A stretch of DNA of 64,000 bases from Streptomyces flavochromogenes (lineage in GTDB: Bacteria > Actinomycetota > Actinomycetes > Streptomycetales > Streptomycetaceae). The notes beneath the pieces were generated by a model. The model saw only the letters and a list, made by a program, of their open reading frames with translations, had not been told where the DNA came from and made no database searches. The position numbers were made by a program, and so were the translations under genes. Location of the stretch: contig NZ_JNZO01000016.1 of NCBI RefSeq assembly GCF_000717595.1, positions 77,806-141,805 on the forward strand, in the 5' to 3' direction. Positions 8,341 to 16,476 of the stretch are shown here, piece by piece (the first letter of the stretch is position 1; each line of letters begins with the position of its first letter).

Positions 8341-9444
8341 TCAGACCGACACGGCCCGGAGCGTCGCGTACCCGGGGCGGACGACCTCGTCGATCAGCCG
8401 CTGCCGCTCCGGCAGCGGCAGGAAGGCGGCCTCCAGAGCGGCGACCGTGAACTCCTCGAAGACCTCGGGGCCGTAACCGAAGGCGTCCACCATGTGCTGG
8501 AACTCCTCGCTCATGGTGGTGCCGGAGACCAGCCGGTTGTCCGTGTTGAGCGTGATCCGGAAGCCCAGGCGGCGCAGCTCGTCGATCGGGTGCGAGGCGT
8601 AGTCCTTCGCGGCGCCCGTCTGGAGGTTGGACGTCGGGCAGACCTCCAGGGCGATCCGGTTGTCACGGACGTACGAGGCGAGCCGGCCCAGCGTGCCGTC
8701 CTCGCCGATGTCGTCCGTGATCCGCACGCCGTGGCCGATCCGCTCCGTGCCGCAGACCTGCACGGCCTCGTGGATCGACTCCGCGCCGACGGCCTCGCCC
8801 GCGTGGATCGTGAAGTGGCAGTTCTCCCGCTTCAGGTGCTGGAAGGCGGGGAGGTGGCGGGCCGGCGGGTTGCCGATCTCGCCGCCGGCGATGTCGAAGC
8901 CGGCCACGCCCTTGTCCCGGTGCGCGACCGTGAGCTGCGCGATCTCCAGGGACCGGTCCGTGTGGCGCATGCCCGTGAGGAGGGTGCGGACGGTGATACG
9001 GCCGCCGGAGCGGCGCTCGCCCTCACGGAAACCGGCGTTGACGGCCTCGACGACCTCGTCGAGGGTCAGGCCCCCCTCCAGGTGCTGCTCGGGGGCGTAG
9101 CGGATCTCGGCGTAGACGACACCGTCCGCCGCGAGGTCCTCGGCGCACTCGGCCGCGATGCGCGTGAGCGCCTCGCGGGTCTGCATCACCGCACAGGTGT
9201 GGGCGAAGGTCTCCAGGTACCGCTCCAGCGAACCCGAGTCGGCCGCGTCCCGGAACCAGACCGCGAGCGCGGCGGGGTCCTCGGTCGGCAGCGCGGTGTA
9301 GCCGCACTCCCGTGCCAGCTCGACTATGGTCGCGGCGCGCAGCCCACCGTCGAGGTGGTCGTGGAGGACGGCCTTGGGGGCCCGGCGGATCCACTCGGAG
9401 ACGGTGGCGGCGGCAGGCGTGGCGGGGTTGTCAGACAAGTGCAT
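8341..9444 (-). CDS. add: Adenosine deaminase
   Basis: 367 residues. Zinc ligands H28 and H30 sit in LHDHLDG, H214 and the catalytic E217 in IHAGEA, H238 in ERIGHG, and D302 in LNTDN. It hydrolyses adenosine and deoxyadenosine to inosine and deoxyinosine plus ammonia in purine salvage; it is cytosolic. The length fits the family. No ribosome site precedes the ATG. A TACACT -10 box ends 8 nt upstream, so the message is probably leaderless. Its 3' end abuts the hydrolase remnant. Confidence 0.95.
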   Translation of the reverse strand: MHLSDNPATPAAATVSEWIRRAPKAVLHDHLDGGLRAATIVELARECGYTALPTEDPAALAVWFRDAADSGSLERYLETFAHTCAVMQTREALTRIAAECAEDLAADGVVYAEIRYAPEQHLEGGLTLDEVVEAVNAGFREGERRSGGRITVRTLLTGMRHTDRSLEIAQLTVAHRDKGVAGFDIAGGEIGNPPARHLPAFQHLKRENCHFTIHAGEAVGAESIHEAVQVCGTERIGHGVRITDDIGEDGTLGRLASYVRDNRIALEVCPTSNLQTGAAKDYASHPIDELRRLGFRITLNTDNRLVSGTTMSEEFQHMVDAFGYGPEVFEEFTVAALEAAFLPLPERQRLIDEVVRPGYATLRAVSV

Positions 9445-9452
9445 GGCGGGGA

Positions 9453-9458
9453 AGTGTA
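9453..9458 (-). promoter_or_regulatory. -10 box TACACT before adenosine deaminase
   Basis: On the minus strand TACACT lies 8 nt before the ATG at 9444, compatible with a leaderless or very short-leader transcript. Confidence 0.45.
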
Positions 9459-9678
9459 CGCCACGAGGGAGGGGTCCGCTGTGACGGGCCCGACAGGGGG
9501 TCGGACGGGGGTGCCGCGAGGTGCGGGTCCCGGGTCCCGGGCGGGTGGGCGGGAGCCCGGGCCGCCCTTCCGGGAGACCGTGCGCGGGCGGCGCCCGATC
9601 GGCAGGCCGGGGTCGGGCCGGGGCCAGGGGGTGTCGTGCCGATCAGGCCGGGCTCGCGGCGTGAGCGGCACGACCTGG

Positions 9679-9776
9679 TGCGACTCTGCCGGGACGGGCT
9701 GCGACGGGGCGGGTGCGATTGCCGGGACGGACTGCGACGGGGCTAGTGCGACTGCAGGACGGGCAGTGCCGGGGCG
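9679..9776. repeat. Three imperfect tandem copies of a ~32-34 bp unit
   Basis: Copies start at 9679, 9713 and 9746, each beginning GTGCGA(C/T)T and continuing with a GCCGGGACGG-like core and TGCGACGGGG (the last copy is more diverged). The third copy encodes the C-terminal residues of the GntR regulator and the second overlaps its stop codon, so the array straddles the gene end. Nothing else is seen in 9445-9742. Confidence 0.65.
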
Positions 9777-10504
9777 CCCGTCGGGAGCATGTGCTTGGCG
9801 GCCAGGACCGGGGTCTCGCCGACCCGTACGACCTGGGTGACCAGCACGGCCGGGGTGTCCGCGGGCCGCCCCAGCTGGTCCCCGCGCCGGCGCCCGAGCA
9901 GCGTCGCGGTGATGCCGCTGTGCGCGGTCAGCGCGGTCTCCCGCGAGGCCCCGAGCAGGACCGAGAGCATGGAGACCGCGGCCCCGCGCGCGGTGCGCTC
10001 CTCGGTCGCCCGCAGGGCCCGGGCGAACTCCGGGTGCACCCGGTCGAGCAGCTCGTCGGCCGCCGCCCACTCGTGGCTCAGCGCCGCCGCCGTACCCTCC
10101 CCGGTCAGCACGGACTCCCAGAACCGCAGCTCCGCGCGGGCCGGGGCGAGCAGGTGCTGGGTGGTGAAGTCGGTCGGTTCCTCGACCGTCCGAAGCAGCG
10201 CCCGCACCCGCAGCGGTGTGCCCGCGCCGATCAGCTCCTCCAGCGGCTGGACGTGCTCGAACCCGCGTCGCGGCGGCCGGTCGTTGACCGTCCGGCCCAC
10301 CCCCCGGCGTACGGTCAGCAGACCGTCCTCCTGGAGCAGCAGCAGCGCCTCGCGCAGGGCGGGCCGGCTCACGCCCAGTTCGGCGGCGAGCTTCGGCTCG
10401 GAGGGGAGCGTCGAGCCCGGCGGGTAGGTGCCGTCGTGGACGGCGTCCGCGATCCGCTCGTAGAGCGCCACGACCGGTCGCCGCCGCTGTCCGCTGACCG
10501 CCAC
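9743..10504 (-). CDS. GntR family transcriptional regulator with UTRA-like ligand domain (HutC type)
   Basis: 253 residues. The start is the GTG at 10504, preceded by GAGGAGCGGCC; longer in-frame extensions to 10780 are Arg/Pro-rich and lack a ribosome site. Residues about 8-75 form the winged helix (YERIADAVHDGTYPPGSTLP, then LGVSRPALREAL). The rest resembles a UTRA effector pocket ending in TPAVLVTQVVRVGETPVLAA. It is likely a ligand-responsive repressor. No adjacent catabolic operon identifies the ligand. The nearest gene, adenosine deaminase, is on the same strand but 298 nt downstream and seems to have its own promoter. Confidence 0.85.
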   Translation of the reverse strand: MAVSGQRRRPVVALYERIADAVHDGTYPPGSTLPSEPKLAAELGVSRPALREALLLLQEDGLLTVRRGVGRTVNDRPPRRGFEHVQPLEELIGAGTPLRVRALLRTVEEPTDFTTQHLLAPARAELRFWESVLTGEGTAAALSHEWAAADELLDRVHPEFARALRATEERTARGAAVSMLSVLLGASRETALTAHSGITATLLGRRRGDQLGRPADTPAVLVTQVVRVGETPVLAAKHMLPTGAPALPVLQSH

Positions 10505-10752
10505 GGCCGCTCCTCGTCTCGATACCGGTCGTTTCCGGTGGATCTGTGGGTTCCGGCGGGTTCCCGGTGGTCCCGGGCGGTCCCGTGCTCCCGGTTCCGA
10601 CGGTGTCCGGGACCACGGTAGTCGGCCCGCGTTGTCTGACAAGTCACCCGTACGGCTCTCCTCGCCGTCACGGTGAGGCTCCGCTCGCCTCATTCTGGTC
10701 CCACGGCTGCGGCCGGGTACGACCGACGGCACGACGGAGGAGAGGGCCGGGC

Positions 10753-11004
10753 ATGAGTCCGCAGGAGACGTCACGGACATCGGGCGGGGGCGTGTCCCGG
10801 TTCACCGAAGCCCTCACCCCGGGCCGGATCGGGATGGCCGCGCTCGCCATGGTCACCCTGGTCTTCCCCTTCCGGAACACCGGGGAGGCCGGCATCCGGC
10901 TCCTCGTCCCCGAGGTGTCCATGCCGCTCTGGCCGGCCCTGCTCGCGACCGCGCTCATCGGCGGCGCCCGCGGGTACGGCGCCGCGGCCCGGAGGCAGAA
11001 GTGA
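10753..11004 (+). CDS. Small two-helix membrane protein
   Basis: 83 residues starting at ATG 10753, with GGAGGAG 9-10 nt upstream. Two hydrophobic stretches (about residues 26-42 and 56-73) suggest an integral membrane protein. It ends in a basic tail (AAARRQK). The family is not recognised. Its TGA overlaps the GTG of the PASTA-like gene, so the two are translated together and may act together at the envelope. Confidence 0.7.
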   Translation: MSPQETSRTSGGGVSRFTEALTPGRIGMAALAMVTLVFPFRNTGEAGIRLLVPEVSMPLWPALLATALIGGARGYGAAARRQK

Positions 11005-11351
11005 AGCGGCGGGCCGTCGTGGGGGCGGGCGCCGTCCTCGCGCTCGCGGCCGTCGCCGTCACCTCGACGGAGGAGGCCGCCGAGGCCGACGACGGCACCG
11101 GGACCCGCCCGGTGCCCGACTTCCTCGGCCGTGGCCTGTGGCGGGTCTTCACCCGGCTGGACCGCCGCACCCGGCTCGACGTCCACGACGTGAGCGGGCG
11201 GGACCGGCGGGTGATCTGGCCGCCGCGATGGCGGGTCGTCACGCAGTACCCGGCGGCGGGCACGGGCCTCGACCGTCGCACCACCGTCATGATCGGAGTC
11301 GTACGGAAGGGGGAGAGCTGCCCGCCCCGGGTGCGCATGGCGCGACGCTGA
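11001..11351 (+). CDS. Exported or membrane-anchored protein with a PASTA-like domain
   Basis: 116 residues from GTG 11001, overlapping the previous stop. The N-terminus MKRRAVVGAGAVLALAAVAV is a signal peptide or anchor. The rest resembles a single PASTA-like fold: it opens with VPDFLGRGLWRVFTRL and closes with WRVVTQYPAAGTGLDRRTTV followed by MIGVV. PASTA domains bind muropeptides or beta-lactams and usually sit on serine/threonine kinases or PBPs, so a free single domain paired with a tiny membrane protein is unusual. The assignment rests on pattern only. Confidence 0.7.
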   Translation: MKRRAVVGAGAVLALAAVAVTSTEEAAEADDGTGTRPVPDFLGRGLWRVFTRLDRRTRLDVHDVSGRDRRVIWPPRWRVVTQYPAAGTGLDRRTTVMIGVVRKGESCPPRVRMARR

Positions 11352-11390
11352 GGGCGCGACACCGCCGAGGTTGTTCTCGGCCGACGGCCC

Positions 11391-11442
11391 GGCCCGTAGC
11401 CCACGACCGACGGGCCGGCCCGTAGCCCACGACCGACGGGCC
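11391..11442. repeat. Perfect 26-bp tandem duplication, each copy a hairpin
   Basis: Two identical 26-bp copies (11391-11416 and 11417-11442), each flanked internally by GGCCCGT and ACGGGCC, so each can fold into a 7-bp stem. A degenerate third copy follows to about 11468. They lie just after the PASTA-like gene stop and may act as doubled terminators between it and the convergent DUF6204 gene. Confidence 0.7.
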
Positions 11443-11519
11443 CGGAGCCCACTGCCGACGGCCCGGCCCGGCCCGGCGCCCGCAACCGAGACCCGGCCGG
11501 CCCCCAGGGCCGACGGCCT

Positions 11520-11565
11520 GGCCCCGAGCCCGCCGACGGTCCGGCCCCGAGCCCGCCGACGACCC
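11520..11565. repeat. 23-bp tandem duplication
   Basis: Copies at 11520-11542 and 11543-11565 share GGCCCCGAGCCCGCCGACG and differ only at the ends. This second, unrelated short duplication lies in the same 238-nt intergenic space as the 26-bp hairpin repeats. Confidence 0.6.
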
Positions 11566-11589
11566 GCGCGCCGCCCCGTCCGGCGCGGC

Positions 11590-11922
11590 TCAGCGCTTGT
11601 AGTTGATCTTCATCGTGTCGAGGTCGGTCACCGTCGACCGCAGCCCCTTGTAGCCGTGGCCGAGCTCCCCCAGCGCGGTCTCCACGCGCTCCTCCGCGAG
11701 CGCGCCCGCCATCTCGTCGCCGTCCTCCGCGTCGGAGACGACGACCAGGCGGTACGAGAAGTGCTTCAGCGTCCGGTCGTAGGCCAGCGAGCCCTCCTCG
11801 GTGAACTGCATCGCGGTCAGCCCGTGCGCGTCCACCTCGGCGAGCAGCCGGGCCCGGCTCTCCTCCGACAGACCGTCGAACGTGCCGCGCACGATGACCC
11901 GGTAGGTGTGCTGCGTGCCCAT
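11590..11922 (-). CDS. DUF6204 family protein
   Basis: 110 residues beginning MGTQHTYRVIVRGTFDGLSE at the ATG at 11922, with GGGAG about 11 nt upstream. It is a compact alpha/beta protein with no signal peptide or metal motif. I recognise the actinobacterial family from its opening but no function is established. The longer frame to 12039 has an Arg-rich N-terminus that is not credible. It is divergent from the DUF5107 gene. Confidence 0.8.
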   Translation of the reverse strand: MGTQHTYRVIVRGTFDGLSEESRARLLAEVDAHGLTAMQFTEEGSLAYDRTLKHFSYRLVVVSDAEDGDEMAGALAEERVETALGELGHGYKGLRSTVTDLDTMKINYKR

Positions 11923-12102
11923 TCCCCGTACTCCCTGTGCCCTGGTTCCCCGGCCGCCCGACGGCGTGCCGACCTGCCACACTACGGCGGCGGCCGTCCG
12001 ATCCGCCGGGAATTTCCGGCGGCCCCCGCACCTCGGCACCGGCCGAAGCCCGACGGCGAGAACCCCTGGTCAGGAAGGCCTCCGGGCGTGTTCCATGGGG
12101 CG

Positions 12103-14148
12103 ATGACGACCGTACGACGTGCCGTACTGACGCTGCCCGCCGCCCCGTTGGGCCCGGACAACCCTCTTCCCGCACTGCGGGCCCCCGTCGGCGCCGGGGC
12201 CCACGCGGTCGACCCGCGGACCCTCGCGGAACTCCCGCGCGCCATGGCCAGGGGCATCGGCCGGGACCCGCTGCGCAGTCTGCTCCCCGCTCCCGTGCGC
12301 GACGGCTACGGCCGCGAGCGCACGCCCGCGGACCTCGACACGATCGTGATCGAGAACGACCGGCTCCGGGTGACCGTGCTGCCAGGTCTCGGCGGTCGCG
12401 TCCACTCCCTCCACCACAAGCCCACCGGACGCGAACTCCTCTATCGCAACCCGGTGTTCCAGCCGGCCGCGTTCGCCCTCAACGGCGCCTGGTTCTCCGG
12501 CGGCGTCGAATGGAACATCGGGGCCACCGGCCACACCACCCTCTCCTGCGCGCCCCTCCACGCGGCGGTCGTCCGCGCGCCCGACGGCGGGCCGATGCTC
12601 CGGCTCTGGGAGTGGGAGCGACTGCGCGACCTGCCCTTCCAGGTCGACCTCTGGCTCCCGGAGGGCTCCGACTTCCTGTACGTCGGGGTCCGGATACGCA
12701 ACCCCCACGAGCGCACCGCCCCCGTCTACTGGTGGTCCAACATCGCCGTCCCCGAGGACCGCCGCGTTCTCGCGCCCGCCGACGCCGCCTGGCGCCACGG
12801 TGACGAACGCGGCCTGAGCCGGGTCCCCGTACCGGTCACCGACGATGGCACCGACCGCACGTACCCGCTGAACAGCACGCACGCCGCCGACTGGTTCTAC
12901 GACCTGCCCGACGGGCAGCGCCGCTGGATCGCCGCCCTCGACACGGACGGCACCGGACTCGTCCAGACCTCCACCGACCCGCTGCGCGGCCGCAAGCTCT
13001 TCGTGTGGGGCACCGGGCGCGGCGGCCGGCGCTGGCAGGAATGGCTGACGGAACCCGGCACCCCCGGCTACGCCGAGATCCAGGCCGGGCTCGCCCGCAC
13101 CCAGCTGGAACACCTGGAGCTCGCGGGCGGCGCGGAGTTCAGCTGGATGGAGGCGTACGGACCGCTCGCCGCCGACCCCGCGACGGCGCTCGGCGACGAC
13201 TGGACCGCCGCACGCGCCGACGTCGAGCGCACCCTGTCCGGGGCACTGCCCCGCGCCGCCGTCGACGCCGCGTACACGGCCTGGCGGGAGGGGGCGGCCG
13301 ACCTCGCTCCGGAGGAGGTCCTCGCGGCCGGATCCGGCTGGGGTGCACTCGAAGTCCTGCGTGGGGGATACGAGTTGCCCGGCACGCCGTTTCCGGAGTC
13401 GACGCTCGGACCCGAGCAGGAGCCCTGGCGGGAACTGCTCCGCACCGGCGTCCTGCCATCTGCGGCGCGGAGCGCGGCGCCCCTGATCGCGCCGCTGGTC
13501 GCGTCCCCCTGGCGGGACATGCTGGAGACCGCCCCCGCCGACCCCGCCACCGAGTACCAGCTCGGCATCGCCCAGTGGCACGCCGGTGACCGGGCCCAGG
13601 CCGTACGGAGCTGGGAGCGGGGACTCAAGGAGGCGGCCACGCGCTGGCCCCTGCTGTACTGCCTGGCCGTCGCCGACCGGGAGGGCGGGCACCCGGAACG
13701 GGCCGCCGAGCACTTCACGGAGGCCTTCACCGACCACGAGGCGGCGGAACGCGGCGCGGCGTCGGCCACCGGCCGCGAGGCGACGGAGACCTCCACCGGC
13801 CCCGAGGCGGCGGAGCCCGGCGCCGATAGCGACGGGGCGCGGGCCCTGGTCGCCGCCGCCCTCGGCCGCGAGACGCTCGACGCGCTCCTCGCCGTCGACC
13901 GGCCCGACCGGGCCCGATCCCTCTGGCACCGGCTGCCGGATTCCGTCCGGCGGCGCGGGGCCTTCCGGCTGCTCGAAGTCCGGCTGCTGCTCGCCGAGGG
14001 TCGACCGGACGAGGCCCGGGCCGTCTTCGACGCCGGCTTCGAGGTCGCCGACCTGAGCGAGGGCGCCGAGACCCTGGGCGAGCTCTGGGAGCGGTTCACC
14101 GATGAACTCCTCCCGGATGCCTACGAGTTCAGGATGCGCCCGAGCTGA
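12103..14148 (+). CDS. DUF5107 domain protein with C-terminal TPR-like region
   Basis: 681 residues. Residues about 80-380 form the DUF5107 part, which resembles an aldose-epimerase-like beta-sandwich (ENDRLRVTVLPGLGGRVHSL, then NGAWFSGGVEWNIG). The C-terminal 250 residues are helical and TPR-like (YQLGIAQWHAGDRAQAVRSW, ARSLWHRLP). Proteins of this type are linked to carbohydrate handling but no reaction is proven. Start: the ATG at 12103 matches the usual N-terminus MTTVRRAVLTLP. An in-frame GTG at 12088 has the better ribosome site (AGGAAGG nine bases before), so five extra residues are possible. Probably cytosolic. Confidence 0.82.
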   Translation: MTTVRRAVLTLPAAPLGPDNPLPALRAPVGAGAHAVDPRTLAELPRAMARGIGRDPLRSLLPAPVRDGYGRERTPADLDTIVIENDRLRVTVLPGLGGRVHSLHHKPTGRELLYRNPVFQPAAFALNGAWFSGGVEWNIGATGHTTLSCAPLHAAVVRAPDGGPMLRLWEWERLRDLPFQVDLWLPEGSDFLYVGVRIRNPHERTAPVYWWSNIAVPEDRRVLAPADAAWRHGDERGLSRVPVPVTDDGTDRTYPLNSTHAADWFYDLPDGQRRWIAALDTDGTGLVQTSTDPLRGRKLFVWGTGRGGRRWQEWLTEPGTPGYAEIQAGLARTQLEHLELAGGAEFSWMEAYGPLAADPATALGDDWTAARADVERTLSGALPRAAVDAAYTAWREGAADLAPEEVLAAGSGWGALEVLRGGYELPGTPFPESTLGPEQEPWRELLRTGVLPSAARSAAPLIAPLVASPWRDMLETAPADPATEYQLGIAQWHAGDRAQAVRSWERGLKEAATRWPLLYCLAVADREGGHPERAAEHFTEAFTDHEAAERGAASATGREATETSTGPEAAEPGADSDGARALVAAALGRETLDALLAVDRPDRARSLWHRLPDSVRRRGAFRLLEVRLLLAEGRPDEARAVFDAGFEVADLSEGAETLGELWERFTDELLPDAYEFRMRPS

Positions 14149-14222
14149 AGTCCACGGGCGGTCCGGGGGTGCGGTCGCTACCCTGGAGAGGGCGGAGACC
14201 AAGGGGGACCGGAGGTCCGGGG

Positions 14223-14450
14223 ATGGCGGCGTGGGCGACACAGGAATGCCGGTGCGGCCATCCGCGCTTCCGGCACGGGGAACCCCGGTTCTCGGGAACC
14301 TGTGGCGCCTGCCTCTGCGGGTCCTTCGAGCTGCCCCCGGCTCCCGCACTCGCGGACGAGCCCGCCCCGCCCCCGCTGCCGGACCGCACGCCGCACCCCG
14401 ACTGCCCCCTCCAGGACCCGGACTGCCTCGGGTTTCACGACATCTACTGA
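14223..14450 (+). CDS. Small cysteine-rich protein
   Basis: 75 residues, ATG preceded by GGAGG at 7-nt spacing. The N-terminal half carries C8, C10, C27, C30 and C32 with nearby histidines, in the pattern CRCGHPRFRHG then TCGACLCGSFE, which suggests a zinc knuckle. A Pro-rich spacer and a second short Cys cluster (PDCPLQDPDC) follow. The function is unknown. It ends by overlapping the 3' end of the convergent WYL regulator by 7 nt. Confidence 0.65.
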   Translation: MAAWATQECRCGHPRFRHGEPRFSGTCGACLCGSFELPPAPALADEPAPPPLPDRTPHPDCPLQDPDCLGFHDIY

Positions 14451-15394
14451 GAGGCCGCGCGGAGGAAGCGGGCACCCCACTCCCGGAGGTGTGCGGCGAA
14501 CTCCGGCGGCCCCAGCACCTCGAACTCGGCTCCCACGTTGCCCAGCGCCTGCGTCGGCCAGTCGAGGGACGTCGAGGTCATGGTGAGCCGGCAGCCGTCC
14601 CGGCCGGCCGGCTCGACCGTGCCCCACCGGCCGACCGCCTGCCGCACCCGCGCGGCGGGCGCGTGGACGAGGACCTCGACCGTCCAGGGCGCCGGGGCCC
14701 CGCTCGCCTCCCGTACGAAGGCCGCGGCGTCCTCGGCCGGGAGCGGGCGCGGCCGGAAGCGGGCTCCGGTCGCGGCCGGCCCGGTCAGCCGGTCGAGGCG
14801 GAAGCTGCGCCAGTCGTGCCGGTCCAGGTCGTAGGCGACCAGGTACCAGCGCCCGCCGAGGGCGACGACGCGGTGCGGCTCGACCTCGCGTTCGGTGGCC
14901 GCCGAGCCCCGGGCTCTGTAGCCGAACCGCAGCCGCTCCTCGTCCCGGCAGGCCTGTGCGACCGTCGTGAGCACCTCCGCCGCGACGGCCGGCCCGGACG
15001 CGGCGGCGGAGACGGTCACAGCCCGCAGGGCGTCCACCCGGGCCCGCAGCCGGGGCGGCAGGACCCGCACCACCTTGGTGAGCGCCCGCAGCGACGCGTC
15101 CTCCATCCCCGAGATCCCGCTCTGCGCCGCGTCGCCGATGCCGACGGCGAGGGCCACCGCCTCCTCGTCGTCGAGCAGGAGCGGCGGCAGGACGGCGCCG
15201 GGCGCGAGCTGGTAGCCGCCGTCCGTGCCACGGGCCGCGCCGACCGGATAGCCGAGCTCGCGCAGCCGGTCGATGTCGCGGCGCAGGGTCCGCTCGGACA
15301 CCCCGAGCCGTTCGCACAGGTCGGGGCCGGGCCAGTGACGGTGGGACTGCAGCAGGGAGAGCAGCCGGAGGGTCCGTGAGCTGGTGTTCGCCAT
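14444..15394 (-). CDS. WYL-domain transcriptional regulator (DeoR-like HTH, YafY type)
   Basis: 316 residues. Residues 5-60 form an HTH_11-type winged helix (ERLGVSERTLRRDIDRLREL). The middle holds a WYL domain with the typical motif FGYRARG, then RWYLVAYDLDRHDWRSFRLD, and a WCX-like C-terminal extension follows. WYL domains bind single-stranded nucleic acid or small effectors. It is divergent from the oxidoreductase at 15487, with a perfect 12-bp palindrome between, the usual arrangement of a regulator and its target. Confidence 0.88.
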   Translation of the reverse strand: MANTSSRTLRLLSLLQSHRHWPGPDLCERLGVSERTLRRDIDRLRELGYPVGAARGTDGGYQLAPGAVLPPLLLDDEEAVALAVGIGDAAQSGISGMEDASLRALTKVVRVLPPRLRARVDALRAVTVSAAASGPAVAAEVLTTVAQACRDEERLRFGYRARGSAATEREVEPHRVVALGGRWYLVAYDLDRHDWRSFRLDRLTGPAATGARFRPRPLPAEDAAAFVREASGAPAPWTVEVLVHAPAARVRQAVGRWGTVEPAGRDGCRLTMTSTSLDWPTQALGNVGAEFEVLGPPEFAAHLREWGARFLRAASQ

Positions 15395-15413
15395 GCCGGA
15401 ATACTGCCCGGAG

Positions 15414-15425
15414 TTCCGGCCGGAA
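15414..15425. promoter_or_regulatory. Candidate operator TTCCGGCCGGAA
   Basis: A perfect 12-bp palindrome in the 92-nt space between the WYL regulator and the oxidoreductase, followed at 15429 by another half site (GGCCGGAA). The position suits autoregulation and control of the oxidoreductase-glycosylase pair. Confidence 0.55.
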
Positions 15426-15486
15426 AGTGGCCGGAAGGGTCCTTAGAGTCGCATTCGGAAACCGCGACCCGATGTGAGGACCAAGA

Positions 15487-16476
15487 ATGATCACTCGTGA
15501 GATCCGGCTGGCCGCACAGATCACCGGCGTCCCGACGCCCGGCCACTTCACCGTCGCCGAGACGGAGGTGGACGGCGAGGTCCTGGTGCGCACCGAGCAG
15601 GTGGGGCTCGCGGCGACGTACCTGGAGCTGATGCGGGCCGACTGCACCCTCCCGGTGCCGGCCTGGCAGCCGGGCCGGCGGGTGGGCGTGGCCACCGTCG
15701 GCACGGTCGTCCGGTCCGCGAGCCCCGAGCTCGCGGCCGGCGACCTGGTCCGGTCGATGACGGGCTGGACCGAGTACTCGGCGGGTCCGGCCGCCGCGTA
15801 CGAGAGGCTCGACCCGGGACTCTTCCCCGACCTCGGCCATCACCTCGGCCAGGGGCCGACCGCCTACTACGGGATGGCCGACGTCGCGGCCGTCGGCGAG
15901 GGCGACGTGGTCTTCGTCTCCGGCGCGGCGGGCGGGGTCGGTTCGCTGGCCGGTCAGATCGCCCGGTGCCTCGGCGCGGCACGGGTGATCGGCAGTGCCG
16001 GAAGCCCGGCGAAGGCCGCGTACCTGGTGGACGAGCTCGGCTTCGACGCCTCGTTCGACTACCACGACGGCTCCCCGGCCGACCGGCTCCGGGAGCTGGC
16101 GCCCGAGGGCGTCTCGGTGTTCTTCGACGTGGTCGGCGGCGAGCAGTACGACGCCGCGCTGCGCGCCGCCCGTCCCGGGGCGCGCTTCGCCCTGTGCGGC
16201 GCGCTGTCGAGCCAGCTCGGCGACGCGGCGGACCGCTTCCCGGAGCCCGACCGCGCGGCGGCCGAGGCCAGAGGCGTCGAACTGCTGCCGTTCTCCTGCC
16301 ACCACACACCCGAGCAGATCGAGGCCTGGCAGCGGCACTTCCGTACCTGGCTGGGCGAGGGCCGCCTCATCCACCCGCAGACGGTCGTCGAGGGCGGCAT
16401 CGAGGACGTGCCGGGCGTGTTCCTCTCGCTGCTCCAGGGCGCCTACCAGGGCAACGTCTCGGTGCGTCTGTCGTGA
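15487..16476 (+). CDS. Zinc-independent NADP-dependent oxidoreductase (MDR family)
   Basis: 329 residues of the medium-chain dehydrogenase/reductase superfamily, close to the leukotriene-B4 dehydrogenase/curcumin reductase branch. The nucleotide-binding motif SGAAGGVGSLAGQ is clear, and no zinc-ligand cysteines are seen in the catalytic domain. Such enzymes reduce activated C=C bonds with NADPH. The stop overlaps the GTG of the AlkZ-like gene (GTGA), so the two are coupled and presumably share the WYL regulator. Confidence 0.85.
   Translation: MITREIRLAAQITGVPTPGHFTVAETEVDGEVLVRTEQVGLAATYLELMRADCTLPVPAWQPGRRVGVATVGTVVRSASPELAAGDLVRSMTGWTEYSAGPAAAYERLDPGLFPDLGHHLGQGPTAYYGMADVAAVGEGDVVFVSGAAGGVGSLAGQIARCLGAARVIGSAGSPAKAAYLVDELGFDASFDYHDGSPADRLRELAPEGVSVFFDVVGGEQYDAALRAARPGARFALCGALSSQLGDAADRFPEPDRAAAEARGVELLPFSCHHTPEQIEAWQRHFRTWLGEGRLIHPQTVVEGGIEDVPGVFLSLLQGAYQGNVSVRLS

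Noticed and set aside
11391..11565. CRISPR-like appearance of adjacent short repeats, also at 36589, 41096, 48602 and 61886.
   Set aside because: Copies are directly tandem with no variable spacers, copy number is 2-4, and no cas genes are in the window.
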